Position numbers and translations under genes: made by a program
DNA from: Quillaja saponaria
Lineage: Eukaryota; Streptophyta; Magnoliopsida; Fabales; Quillajaceae
Assembly: GCA_029379385.1 (NCBI GenBank)
Contig: CM055607.1
Span: forward strand, 8,680,001-8,744,000
Direction of reading: 5' to 3'
DNA length: 64,000 nucleotides
Shown: piece by piece, positions 1-12,130 of the stretch
Position numbering within the stretch: position 1 is the first letter of the stretch
Layout of the letters: each line of letters starts with the position of its first letter
Notes under the pieces: model-generated
Databases searched by the model: none
What the model saw: only the letters and a program-made list of their open reading frames with translations
What the model was told of the DNA's origin: nothing

Positions 1-361
1 GATTTTTTGATTGAGTGTTTTCAATATTTTAAAAAAAATGAGTATCTACCCTAAAAGTAATGTCAAAGTTAAAATTTTCAAACAATAGTTAACTCTTATG
101 TTTTTGTCACCTATCAATGTCACTGCTTCTTAGTAAAAAAAGATCAATATTTTAGAACAAGCAAATTTTTAGTTATTTGTTTTGTCTAAATTTATTTTCT
201 TTCTTACAACACAAGTTTAATACACATCATATATAACTCATTCGCTTTTGTTGAATTTCATTTTTTTACTAAAAAATTGACTTTGAGATTTTAATTTAGA
301 AGTCCAAAACCAAACCAGAGGAGGTGTACCCTTCCAAATCATGTAGGGAGAAGTTTGACGT
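1..361. repeat. Left arm of a long terminal inverted repeat
   Basis: The first 361 bases pair, with scattered mismatches and indels, with the reverse complement of about 3945-4321. Matching landmarks are the opening GATTTTTTGATTG, the TTTTTGTCACCTATC stretch and the CCAAACCAGAGGAGGTGTACC stretch near 310-330. The match stops shortly after the GAAGTTTGACGTG around 352-362. Because pairing begins at base 1, the true outer end may lie before the window. Long inverted repeats of this size suit a Mutator-like or foldback element. The class is inferred, since no target duplication can be read. Confidence 0.75.
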
Positions 362-485
362 GGCCGTCCTCTCTAAATTATGTTGTTTCATTTTGTATGT
401 ATTACAATAGAAAAATTAAGAATTCAAAACTATTCACTACAATTTTTGTATGACCGTTCACCAGACAACATTTAATTAACAAATC

Positions 486-1199
486 AATAGCGGAGAAAAC
501 TCTGATTATGTGTTTGAAAATTTTAAAAAATCTCAATGCTTTTCTGATAATGTTTACGATGAGTGTATTATAAAAAACTTAGGATTAAACAATTTTAGCA
601 GTAATGTACTTTCTAAAGAAGTAAGTCTAATGTTAGACTTAATAGATAAAACTCAAAACTTGGAAGAAAGATGAATATAATTAGAAATTTATATTCAAAT
701 GTCTTCTAGGAAAAAGAAATAATCCAAGACTCAAAGAGAGCGTAAGAGATGATTCCTATTCTTTCAAAAATATAATTGAAAGTGTAAAAATCGCTAATAT
801 TTCTTCTAGCTAACCAACTATAGCTGATTTAAAATAAAAAATAAATAAAATAAAGGAAAGTTTAAAAATTCTAAAAAGAAGAGTTTCAGTATTAGAAGAA
901 TCAGAGGAAGTTCAATTTCTGGATCTTATGTAGGAATCTTCTAATGAGATAAAAGATCAAGAATCTGAAAATAAGGAAAAAGGTGTAATGATTCAAGAAC
1001 TTGAAGAAAAATCTCTTAATCTATTAAATGATCCAGAAAGATGGATTTATGCTATAGAATTAGTAATAGTTCAAAAATGGTTTACTAAAGTCATTATTGT
1101 AGTGAACAATGAATTTAGTTTTCAATTTATTGCTCTAATTGGCTCAGGAGTAGATTTAAATTATATCGATGAATGATTAGTACCCTCTAAATTTTATCA
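486..1199 (+). pseudogene. Decayed pararetrovirus/retroelement polyprotein fragment
   Basis: Plus-strand reading is broken by several stops, but a polyprotein-like text shows through: a Lys/Glu-rich segment near 600-1000, then at 1127-1180 a stretch reading FIALIGSGVDLNYIDE. That resembles the aspartic protease active-site region of caulimovirid and Ty3-type polyproteins (family form AL(I/F)DSGAD), with the key Asp replaced by Gly. The similarity ends at about 1199, just before TGTCACACC, as if another element interrupted it. It is dead: stops, changed catalytic residue, no reverse transcriptase in view. Caulimovirid versus Ty3 origin is not settled. Confidence 0.4.
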
Positions 1200-3700
1200 A
1201 AAGTGTCACACCTCTCACTGAGGCATGACTGGCCGGATGATTGGGTAACCAACCCACCGTAACCCTGACTTCGAAGCAAAATAACATACCTAGCTCATGA
1301 CCCAATTAAAGAATAAAACTAGCTTTTCTAAAACCGAAATTCACCGTAAAAGTTTACTTCCTGTAGTAAATGAAAAGTTACTGAAAGGTTTGGCAGAGGT
1401 TCCTGCAATATATAACATGCCTCAAAATATAAATACATAGGCTCATGAATTCATACAACAATAACATAAAAATAACAAGGAGCTCTACTCTAACCACATC
1501 ATAACCAAGGCAAACAACTAAACGCTTACATCATTCGAAATTAGACACCCCCACAGCTCTAGTGTGACTGCAAACTTTCATCCTATAACTTCAAGTTTGA
1601 GATCCTGATATTACCTTACCGTACTCAATCGGCAAGTCATAAGCTAGTTAAAGCCATGTATCGAACTCCTGTTACTAAAAAAATTACCACAGAAAAGAGG
1701 TGAGTTCTATGAACTCTATGAGTGAAAAATTGTACCCAAAAGGTACTAGCATCACTCAGCACAAACGTATAATATACATATTAACATCATGTAACATGAT
1801 TCATATTACACGTACACATTGTAAGTTTCATAATTCATATTACACACAGGAACACAATTTAATTCATCGTAACAATATCACGCAAAGCAATCAAAGGGCC
1901 AACGAGTAACCCAGCCCCACACAACATTATCACCCCTTACCGGACATTTACACCCCCGCACAACAAATTAATCTCGGTACACAATCTATCCCACAAGAGC
2001 TGAGCACTCAATTTAAAAAAAATATATATTTATCAGAATCAGAATTCCTCATGATTTTAAATCAGGGTATCCTAGGTACACCTGGATTTTTAATTTCGGA
2101 GACAAAAATCACTTTTTCATAAAAATCTCACTTTGTTGGCCCTTATTAACCACAACTAAAGTCAAACAAAGCAACCAATATCAAACAAACATAATTTAAA
2201 TAAATTACTGAAATACTCTACTTGCTTAATTTCCAAATATCACGTATATTTAATAAACATATAAGTATGCATACTAATCTAGCCCTTAAAGGCAGCAATT
2301 AACCACTCACCTAGAACCGATTACATTTGTCACTCATACTTACGTCCACGCATCTCATCAGGTCCATATTAGCATTCGAAATTGAAATTCATATACCCAA
2401 ATAATATTTAGTTCATAACGTTATTGTTATAATCTTTTAGTTACTAAGCTTATATCTCAATTTATATAGGTTTCTTTATGTAAAATTTTCATTAAGCTAT
2501 TACATGTCAATTAATATGAATTAGACTTTAGGTAATAAGGTTAATAATGAAAAAGCATTTTAAGTGTCTTGACAAAGCATAGGGTAGGGGAAACCATTAG
2601 AAAAGATGGAAAGCACTTGGTGAGTTAGGAATGTTGAAACTGCCCAAACTTGGGATTTGGACTAGTGTCCACTTTAAAGGTCATATCTTTCTCTAGAAAA
2701 TTCCGAATCCAGTTTTGTAAAATTTATAAAATACTAGACACATGTAGCTTTATAATGGTATATCATTTGTAATTTTATATTTTTATATCAATACATTTTA
2801 TTGTTTGAAGTTGCATCAAATTCTGCAACACGCAGGATTTTTGACAGCTTTGACTTTACCTTAGTTAATTGAACATAACTTTCTCTAGAAAAAACTAAAT
2901 CCAATTATGTTTGTTGGGTTTATTAATAGACAAGTATATCTATCTTTATTGTTTATACAATTTTCCTAAAATATGTCAAGAACCTACTCAATTTCTTACA
3001 TGAACCAAAAACAGAGCACTACGAATCTTGCCTGATCTAACCAAAGTCTAACAACTATAACTCACAACATATTTGGAATCAAGCTACGAAATTTTGAAGA
3101 CAACATCTCAAGATACTAAGCTACAATTTATATTTTGAGAACTTATTTTAATTCAGCTCCAAAAGCACCTGAAAACTAGTATTTCTTTTATCCACGAATC
3201 TGCCCCTATACCCCTTTCAAAACCCACTTAACTCTCATTTTCCACCACTTTCAAGCTCCAATTCACACTCCTCACTTCAACACTAATTCACTAACATTAC
3301 CCCTAATCCAATTAATTCAAGATTTTTTTAGTGATTTAGAATTAATCAAGACCTTGAATTGTCATTTTACAATATCAATCCAAACAAATTTTTACTCATT
3401 AAGCTACAATATTTTTTTCTTGTAGTCATTTTATCAACTACCTTATATACATGTTTTAATCTACTTTGTATATATATATATACTTTCCAATACACTCAAC
3501 ATACTTTCATTAATTCTTAACATACTTTTATTAATTAAACTAACTATTTCACATCATCCCACTTCCCAAACTTTCACTTCCCATAAACCTGTCACTATTG
3601 CATATATTCTTTGTTTCAACTTTTGTTCCCAATTTTTTACATCCTCACTCTTACTCCATCAAGATATATTAAAGAACAAGGTAAAAGTTTATAAAATTAC
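1200..3700. repeat. Probable LTR-retrotransposon-derived sequence
   Basis: This 2.5-kb stretch has no coding potential. It begins with TGTCACACCTC, a typical start for plant Ty3-type long terminal repeats. It holds two diverged copies of a sentence common in plant retrotransposon ends (CTTTCTCTAGAAAA near 2688 and 2879). I could not find the matching CA end or a target duplication, so the boundaries are approximate and the assignment is inference. Confidence 0.3.
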
Positions 3701-3944
3701 CACCAAAGACGCCAATTAACTGCCTCCTCCCTTGATGGCCACAAGAAGGATCTCTTGCTATCCAATCATAGCCACTAACACTCCATCAATTTGCCCCCTT
3801 CAAACAGAAGTACCACCCTTAACAACTCAGCCAATAAACCAGAACAGAACTTGGTTAGTTGCTGCCATATCTAGTCTTGTCCCTTACACACAAACATGGT
3901 TAGTTACATATCTAGTCTTTTAAAACTTATCAATATCACATCAA

Positions 3945-4321
3945 ACTTCTCACTACATGATTTGGAAGGGTACACCTCCCCTGGTTTTGGTTTTGGACTT
4001 CTAATTTAAAATCTCAGGTCAATTTTTTAGTACGAAAAATGAAATTCAACAAAAGAGATAGGGTTATATATGTTGTGTATAAAACTTGTGTTGTAAGAAA
4101 GAAAATAAATCTAGACAAAATAAATAAATATAAATTTGCTTGTTCTAAATTATTGATCTTTTTTTTTATTTTTTTTATTTTTTTTATTAAGAAGCAGTGA
4201 TATTGATAAGTGACAAAAACATAAGAGTTAATTATTGTTTGAAAATCTTAACTTAGACATTATTTTTAAGGTAGGTATTCATTTTTTTTTTTAAATATTG
4301 AAAACATTCAATCAAAAAATC
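3945..4321. repeat. Right arm of the long terminal inverted repeat
   Basis: This is the reverse complement of the first 361 bases, including GGTACACCTCCCCTGG near 3970 and ATTCAATCAAAAAATC at the outer end. It carries an extra T-rich expansion (about 4160-4190) that the left arm lacks. The outer boundary is near 4321, where pairing with base 1 of the window runs out. Confidence 0.75.
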
Positions 4322-5606
4322 AATGAGTATAATCACCAAAAAAAATAGTGGCATAATTTTGTCTTATTTTATTTTACAAATCATTATTTTTTTTTTCTTA
4401 GTTTAGATTTTTATTTTATTTTACAGCCTTTATTTAGTTATTCTACTAATTAAATGTCTAAGATGAATATTAAAAAATATAAATTAATATGACTTTTTTT
4501 TTATCTTTTCATTTACATTTATTTTATCATTAACTATTATGAGACAAAACTTACAAATCTTTTGAAAAATTAAATATTTTTATATATTCATACATTTTGT
4601 TTTGTGGTGAATAACGTTAGAAAAAATAATAATTATTATTATGTTATTGATGTTATCCAATGTGTATTTTAAAATTTTTGTAAAAACAATCATGATTTAT
4701 CTTTAAAAATAATATATATTATATATTATTTGATTGAAATCTGCCATTATAAAACACCATTTATTAATAAGATATGATCACATTTTATATTTATACTCAA
4801 CGTGACTCGTGAGTTATATATAGAAATTCATAACTTATATCTGAATTACTAGATTGAAGAACTGAGTGTTTTTAATAATGTATGTCAAGAGTAATAAGAT
4901 AAGAAATTAAGGAGCATTTTTTGTAAATTATGTAGACTTTCCCAATTACGAATGTTGATGGATTTTAATTGTTGCACTGTTTAATTCTATTCACAACATT
5001 CAAGTAATTTGGTAGAATGTACCAAGAATTTCTTATAATTTGTCCTCAAAACAAGAAGCATAACATTATAATTTTTCAAAGACAAAATTCTTTAAGAGAC
5101 AAACCTATAACTAATTGAAAAAATTAATTCTTAATTTCGTAGAATGTACCAAGAATTTCTCATTTTTTTTAATTTCAAACCTTTTTTCCTTAATGACCCA
5201 CAAATTTGTTGTTCATTAGCTAAACATTTAGAACACATATCTTGGAATTTTACAACCTAAATTTTCAAAACTACACCTTTCTAGCCAAATTGGCAATTGC
5301 CCAACTCATAACTTTGGTTAATTGAGCTGGCGGCCTTGCAAGTTTCTCTCAATTTTACTTAAATGCAGTCCATAATTCTTTATCAGTTAAAATTTCAGTA
5401 ATACGTCAAAATACCAACCCCAACTTCTGTCCACCATTAAAGGAAAAAACAAAATATCACAAAGAACTTAAATACTACTCTAAACGTACTAATTTAATAC
5501 ATTACTTATTTTGTTTCAATTTTACCCTTCTCATGTAAAATACCTTTGAATGAGTAATGTTTTGACATCAATCTAGGAATCTCTTGAGTACAGAACCCCA
5601 AACTTC
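4322..5606. other. AT-rich intergenic region upstream of the GT14 gene
   Basis: No open frame worth calling. A 20-base motif, AGAATGTACCAAGAATTTCT, occurs twice about 127 bases apart (near 5015 and 5142), probably a small local duplication. The last few hundred bases should hold the promoter of the glycosyltransferase gene, but no clear TATA box could be assigned. Confidence 0.5.
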
Positions 5607-5641
5607 TTGATTCTTACTGGGCATCTCTCTGTTGTCTACTT

Positions 5642-5670
5642 GTCTCTCTCTCTCTCTCTCTCTCTCTCTT
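5642..5670. repeat. (TC)n microsatellite in the 5' leader
   Basis: A run of about 14 TC units lies some 115 bases before the start codon of the GT14 gene. Pyrimidine (CT/GA) tracts of this kind are common in plant 5' UTRs near the transcription start, so it probably marks the leader. Confidence 0.85.
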
Positions 5671-5784
5671 GCTTCATTACATTACAATACTCTTTAAAAA
5701 CCAAACCAACATCCTCATCCTCTGCCTCTGCTTCTGCCCTGCCTCAGTCTCATTCCTCTGTTCTTCTCCCAATTTTCCATCACA

Positions 5785-8665
5785 ATGAAGAAGAAACAGA
5801 GTCAGCATGAGAAAGAGAACCCAACACAAGCCTCAAATCTCAAGTTCTTCAAGGTTCAACTCCATCTCCATAATCTTGTTTCTCGTCTTCTACTCTTCGC
5901 CTCTGGTTTAGCCATTGGAATCACAATCACATCCCATTTCAAGGAGTTTCCTTTAGACCAATACCTCCCAATCCCATCTATTAAATTTACAACATTTGAT
6001 TCATCATTCTCATCATCATTATCAGTATCACCACCTCCACCTTCAATTCAAATTCCAACACTATCACGTCCCCCACCATTAACAAACCCAATTCCATCTT
6101 GCAATATTTCGTCGAATCAATCGAAAAAAATGACCAGAATCGGATTCAAACAGCACTTCAAAGTGCAGCCAGCAATGCATGATATGACGGAGGAAGAGTT
6201 GCTATGGAAAGCTTCAATGGTTCCAAAGATTGCAGATTACCCTTTCAATTTCACACCAAAGGTTGCATTCCTGTTCCTGACAAAAGGGCCTGTTTTATTG
6301 GCTCCATTGTGGGAGAAATTCTTTGAAGGAAATAAAGGCCACTACTCTATCTATGTCCATTCCAATCCCTCATTCAATGAAACAGTACCTGAAGACTCTG
6401 TTTTTCATGGCCGCAGGATTCCAAGCAAGGTCAGTTTATTATTCAATTTTTCATTTTCCTCCTATGTACAAGTTTGTTCCTTTTTAGACTCATTCTGTGT
6501 TTTACAATCAATAGTGAAAAGGTTCCTTTTAATTAAACCCAAAGGGTTCATATATAACCGTACAACACATATGCATTAATTTCTGTTTCCTGTGAATATA
6601 CTCAAAGTTTAACAATTAATTTGCCTCAGAAACCAAGAGATTTTAGGTGTTAATGTTATTTTTTCTCTTAACAAAACAACTTGAGATTTCTTTGGGAGGT
6701 GAGGAGGGGTACTTGGGAGTTTTAAAAAGACTTGAAAAATTTATGAGCTTTCAAAGATAACTCTTAATTACTTCAGTATTTCTAACTTGTCAATTAATTG
6801 TACATTCTTGTAATAATTTTACATGGCATTTAAAAATCTAAATAACAAATATGACAAATATCTCTACTAAATATACTTTTATTAGATAATACATCGTAGT
6901 TAAATCATCAAAAAATAATAATATAATGCTCACTTTTCTTTTCCCCTACTTAAAACTCTTAATTACATACTTTATTTAAAACTTTAGAATTACATATAAT
7001 TATTATTATTAGCAGGCATATTTAGAGGTCAACTAGTTATATAATCTTGCCACCATACACGCCATATTGAATGGTAGTACGCTAAAATTCTTATGGCAGC
7101 ACGTGTAATTGGAAAAGAATGGCCTGCAAGTCTTAAATGAGCCACCCCATTAGTACGCAATCATGTTACTACAAACATAGTACAATAATTGCAAGAAGAA
7201 GCATTTCTAAGACTTATAATTTTTTTTTATTGCACTTGAAATTTATTATTGACATATGACATTCTTTCGTAACATATAGTATTCCAACTCATAATTTTAT
7301 TCATATTGGTGACAAGGTTTTCTATTTAAGTAATTGGTAGGCGACTACTTGCATCTTATCTGATTTCTTAAAAATTTAAGCTATTATAGAAGGATTTTGG
7401 GAACCTGTCTATATAAACCTTAGTAGTAATACTCCCATTCTTATATAGTTATGAGCTTTCTAGGACAAGATTACTAATTAATTGAGGATTGCTTGTGAAA
7501 TTAATTCAGCTTGGAAAAGTTCATAATCAAATGCCAGCAAATCATGCAAAAGAAATAAATATCTCTGCATTTTTTCTATTTAAAAAGAAAGAAAACAAAT
7601 TGACAATATTATATAATCCACAGGTTCACTGAATCTCTATGGAATGCTTAACAGAAAATTCATTTTGTTGAGTTGGGCCTTTGAGTTGATATGTGGCATG
7701 CGACAACTGTTCATACTTTTCTTTGATTCCACTCCTTTTGCAACTACAAGAAAACTCTATTCTTTTCCATTCTCAAAACTCCACTTTCCCACTTCTTCAC
7801 CCAACTTTTTATTTTTTCAATTCCTTTCTTCATACTTTCTCTCACAAGCAAGAATGAAGCTCAAGACACTCTTTTATTTTTGTTATTTTTTATTTCTAGA
7901 GTGCTAGAAAGGAACAAAAAAGTAAACAAGAAGTTTAAGTTTACCATTTCATCATGGCATTTAGACAATCCTACAAATCAACCTTTTCTGTTTACATGTG
8001 ACTGATTTTTCATATAAATGCAGGAGGTCCGGTGGGGTGAATTTAACATGATAGAGGCGGAGCGCCGCCTCCTCGCCAATGCGCTGTTGGACATCACCAA
8101 CCAACGTTTTGTTCTCCTCTCAGAATCATGTATTCCTTTGTTTAATTTTCATACCATCTATGACTACCTCATGAACTCAAACAAAACATTTGTTGAGTCC
8201 TATGATTTGCCAGGACCGGTTGGCCGTGGCCGGTACAATTCAAAAATGTATCCTACTGTAAGGATCAAACAATGGAGAAAGGGCTCTCAATGGTTTCAGA
8301 TAGACCGTGAACTCGCCGTTGAGATAGTCTCCGACCAGAAATATTTTCCGGTGTTCAAAAAGTATTGCAACCATGCATGTTATTCAGATGAACATTACTT
8401 GCCCACACTTGTAGGTACCAAATTTTGGAAGAAGAACTCAAACAAGACTTTGACTTGGGTTGACTGGTCAAAGGGTGGACCCCATCCTTCAAAGTTTATG
8501 AGAACTGATATAAATCCTGATTTTTTGAAGAGACTAAGGGAGGGGAACAAATGTGAGTACAATGGGAAGGAAAGCAATATTTGTTTTTTGTTTGCTAGGA
8601 AATTCACTACCCATTCTTTGGATAGGTTACTTAGATTTGCTCCTAAGATTATGGAATTCTATTGA
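5785..8665 (+). CDS. Core-2/I-branching (GT14, DUF266) glycosyltransferase-like protein
   Basis: Two exons, 5785-6429 and 8024-8665, joined in phase 0 across a 1.6-kb GT-AG intron, give 428 residues. The protein has a short cytosolic N-terminus, a signal-anchor helix at about residues 31-50, a Pro/Ser-rich stem to about 105, and a Branch/DUF266 domain from about residue 158. Recognisable family blocks are [31 protein letters not shown], then [49 protein letters not shown] and CFLFARKF. The exon junction falls at the same family-conserved place (IPSK then VRWG). Plant GT14 proteins are Golgi type II membrane proteins; some members act on arabinogalactan glycans, but the substrate here is unknown. 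The ATG was chosen because it precedes the lysine-rich start and signal anchor; earlier in-frame sequence has no ATG. Intact and of usual length. Confidence 0.92.
6430..8023 (+). other. Large intron of the GT14 gene
   Basis: Donor GTCAGT at 6430 and acceptor ATGCAG ending 8023. The intron is AT-rich. It contains one pyrimidine-rich open stretch (about 7644-7905), which starts from no good context and looks fortuitous. No transposon ends were recognised. Confidence 0.8.
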
Positions 8666-9627
8666 TTTGTCTTAGCACAGATAAAGTTTTAGTTTGATTT
8701 TTTTTTTTCTTTTTTGAGATATGTACCCCAATAAGTTTAGGGCATTCATATTATGTTAGTGAATTAAATATATATTTTTTCTTTTTAATGCAAGTTAATA
8801 GGAGAATTGGACGTGATTAACCTTCTAACAACAAAAGTAACTTAAAAGTAGAATTTATTAAAAAAAAAAAAAAAAGTTAGATGATTTGCTGAGCTAGTTC
8901 TCCTTCTTTAAATAAATAAATTAATATTTAGTCTACTTCAAAGTATTTTCTTTGAAAGTAAACAAGACAAGAAAAAGAGGCTGAAACTTACAAGAAACAA
9001 AGAAGAAAGAAATGTATTACATTTCTCAAAGTCTAAAAACTAGACGAACAATTATGTTGAATAATGAATACCTCAACTCTAGGCAAAAAATCAATGGCTT
9101 TCGCTTATTCCTTTTGAAACTTATCACAGAGACTCAGATAATATATACAAGCGAGAAGGTAGAGGATTAATTAGAACTAGACGTTCTTCTGCTCTGTAAC
9201 TGTAAGTATTGCTTCTAAACTGCTCTTAATTGCTTCTCTCTAATTTATTCATTTATAGAGTTGATCATTAAAAATCGTGTATTAATTGTTACGATATTTT
9301 GTATTGGTCGAGTGAATTAGTTTTTGCAATTGCTGGGATTTGGGTTAATTCAGTTAGGGGATTAAAACTTTAATTTAAATGCAGTTCTTTCTTATGGGTA
9401 CTACGATTCTGTGGCAGGTAACACGGAGAAGCCCTCCTTCTGTAATAAGTCATGCTTTAGGTATGCTTCTTCGATCTACTTGATTATTACTATTACTTGA
9501 GTAACTACCTAATGCCGATTGGTAATTGAACATCAAAATAGAGCTAGCTGCAATTAATATTTGTATAAGAAAGAGGCTTGGCCAACAATTGGAACAAGAT
9601 GACAAAAATAAGATAAAGATGTAGAGG
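8666..9627. other. Intergenic region
   Basis: Contains the 3' UTR of the GT14 gene, an A16 run near 8860, and AT-rich sequence with no supported gene. A splice-like segment around 9417-9461 (CAG before, GGTATG after) could be a remnant leader exon of the broken kinase that follows, but this is weak. Confidence 0.5.
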
Positions 9628-10623
9628 CTGTCATTAGAGATTGTGGACCTGTACGGTATAAATTCTCAGAGGTCAAGAAAATGATCCAATTCATTCAAAC
9701 ATTTGATCGGTGAAGGATGGTGTAGGGTGAAGTATACTTTGGTAAGGCCATCCAATGAAAATGATTGTCCTGTGGACTGTGAAGCTGATTAAGTCTAATA
9801 GATGGGATGAAACAGAGTTTCTCATGGAGGTTTCAAGTATAAGGAGGACAGCCCATGTTAACGTAGTTAAACTTTTGGGGTTTTGTTTGGAAGGACAGAG
9901 AAGAATTCTCATATTCGAGTTCATGTATTATGGCTCACTTGACAAGTTTATATACAACCACAGTGTCAGTAACAACCCTCTGAATAATAACAATACCAAT
10001 ACTCCACCCTTGATCTTGGGATGGGAAAAGTTACACCAAATTGCAGTTGGGATAGCTAGAGGGCTTGACTACTTGCACACAGGTTGTAACATACCAGTGT
10101 TGCATTTGGACATAAAGCCACGCAATATCCTTTTGGATGAAAACTTTTGCCCAAAGATCACAGATTTTGGACTAGCTAAACATTTCCCAAGTGGAGAGAG
10201 TGCTCATAATTACACCATAGTAAGAGGGACAGTAGGGTATATAGCTCCAGAATTCAGTGTAGCGGAATTGCTTCATTCAAGGCCGATGTCTACAGCTACG
10301 GAATAATGATTCTTGAAATGGTGACAAGAAGAAAAGTCGTCAACTTGAATGCAAGTCATGATAATGAAATGTGTCTTTCGAGTTGGGTATATATGCATCT
10401 TGCGCTGGGCAACAACAACATTTTGGGATTCATAGAAGATATTAGAACCACAGAGGATCATGACATTGCAAAGAAGATGTAGTTTGTGGGTTTGAGGTGC
10501 ATTCTGGAGAATCCATCCGACAGGCCTTTGATGTCTAGAGTTATTGATATGTTGCTAGGAAATATAGAGTCCTTGCAAATGCCACTAGTAATACCACCAG
10601 AGACAGGACTCTTACATATCTGA
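9628..10623 (+). pseudogene. LRK10-like receptor kinase pseudogene, kinase part only
   Basis: Translation in shifting frames follows a non-RD LRK10-like kinase closely similar in plan to the one at 30451-31526. The juxtamembrane text (GPVRYKFSEVKKM) starts near 9640, but the glycine loop is destroyed by stops and a frameshift (9700-9790). A clean stretch from about 9805 to 10270 holds VNVVKLLGFCLEGQRR, GIARGLDYLH, LHLDIKPRNILLDE and ITDFGLAKHF. A one-base shift near 10277 moves the frame to KADVYSYGIMILEM, and an in-frame TAG at 10480-10482 (KKM-stop-FVGLRC) breaks the C-lobe. The text ends at TGA 10621. No signal peptide, extracellular domain or membrane helix was found upstream. Clearly non-functional as a receptor. 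Confidence 0.88.
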
Positions 10624-10836
10624 GGATGATCTTCAGCCAATCACACATGGAGGAAATGCAGAATCTTTGCAATGTTACAGAAAACCCTTTCATATCTTCA
10701 CGGCAACAAGTGACAGACCCTTACTTATCCGAGGATGATCTTCCGCCAACCACTCAAGGAGGAAATATAGAATCTTCGCAAGTGTCAGAAAACCATTTCA
10801 TATCTCTACAGAGGCCTTTAATCTCTCCACCTCAAG
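10622..10836 (+). repeat. Tandem 109-bp direct repeats after the kinase pseudogene
   Basis: The sequence starting GAGGATGATCTTC at 10622 recurs at 10731 with about 85 percent match through GTCAGAAAACC and CATATCT. A third, shorter copy (GAGGAGGACAATCTTCC) begins near 10968. The unit encodes an acidic text of the type EDDLPPTTQGGN. A GT at 10837 and an AG near 10933 could bound an intron, but the frames do not join cleanly. Confidence 0.7.
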
Positions 10837-10942
10837 GTATATATTTTCTAATATATTGTTTTTCATTCTTCTTGTTTTCTCTCTTATATTGCCCTTTTTT
10901 ATAAATACTCAACACTTTCTTTTTCTCTGTTAGTAATTTCGT

Positions 10943-11584
10943 CGAACACCCTTGAAGCATCCTAACGAGGAGGACAATCTTCCGGCAACTACTCAAGGAT
11001 TTTGGACTGCCTTCGATGAATCCGCTCCACGGGAAGCACCAATTGCTCCCCAAGCTCAGTCAACAATTCCGTCTCATCCGTCTTCTGGACTACTGGCAGC
11101 AAATGAGGAGGCAGATTTTCGAGGCTTGGGAAAAATCAGGAATGAGTATATTCCACTTTTAGAAGAAGCAATATCACAACAACCACATCTGTGGAGTTGC
11201 CAAGAGAGTAGGACAAAGCAATGTCGCAGGTGGGCTTACTCTGCTTTAGGCAGAGTTCTTCATTTTCTTAGAAATGTGAAAATCAAAGACTTGACAGCAG
11301 AGAAAAAGGCAGAGTTTGATAAGTTGTGGAGAGAGATGGACTTGTTCAACTTTGATCTCACATGGTTAGCAATCAAACAGGATGAAGTTATGAATGCTGG
11401 TGTAGACGAAGAAATGGTTATGGCGGAAGAAGAGCAAAAAGGGAAGATCTTGTCTATGGAGTTAGGGATAAATGAGATGAAGTGGAAATTGATGGAAGCA
11501 GAACAAGAGTTGGAGAAACAGAGGAGAGTACTTGCTGATTTAGAGAGAGATCAGCCTAATCTTGACAGTGTTCTAAATTTTTGA
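10943..11584 (+). pseudogene. C-terminal region of a MATH/coiled-coil type protein, fragment
   Basis: An open frame of about 210 codons matches the C-terminal half of plant MATH-domain/coiled-coil proteins: FRGLGKIRNEYIPLLEE, then HLWSCQESR, RRWAYSALGRVLHFL, KDLTAEKKAEFDKLW and DLFNFDLTWL. It ends in a charged coiled coil (about the last 70 residues, ELGINEMKWKLMEAEQELE). The frame has no ATG before about 11335 and opens directly downstream of a stop, and no MATH (TRAF-like) domain lies upstream. It is therefore either a fragment or an exon whose 5' part has been lost. It follows the kinase pseudogene directly, suggesting a chimeric or read-through locus. A spliced gene with an unusual first exon remains possible. 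Confidence 0.55.
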
Positions 11585-12130
11585 ATGTTTTTGCTTCCAG
11601 CATTTGTATTTGTAATTATATTGTGTTTTTCAATAGCTGCCCAGTTTATAACTAATACCTTATTTCTACTACATTGTTGAATTTGTCTGTTACAGAATGG
11701 TGTATTTGATCTTTCATGATTAATAAAATATACTTTCTTCATTAAATTTTGTGGTTTTAAAATTTAATTTTTGAAAATATAAAGGATTTATAAGTTCTAA
11801 AATTAAATAAATTAATTGACTCAAAATATATATAAAACATATTTTTCCGAAACAAAAATATTAATTAACAATTGAAAATTAATTGTTGAATTTCATTTTC
11901 TTTTGTTTCGTAAATATTTTAGAATTTTTTTAATGTCTATCCCACAAGTACTTATTAAGCCGCAATTAAGACTTGAAATTTTTTGAGATAAATAAGTTAT
12001 ATATTAAATATTATTAAAATTATAATAAACAACGATAATAAATGATATAAGTTTTGTATTTTAGTTAGCATTCATTATTTATTTTACTCTTTTACATAAT
12101 CATATACATGTCTACATAATTTTCAATAAT
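11585..12130. other. Intergenic AT-rich sequence
   Basis: Follows the MATH-like fragment. A probable polyadenylation region lies near 11710 (TTAATAAAATATAC). No other feature could be supported. Confidence 0.5.

Noticed and set aside
7644..7907. An 87-codon frame in the GT14 intron
   Set aside because: Pyrimidine-rich low complexity, no family match, and the joined exons already give the full GT14 protein.
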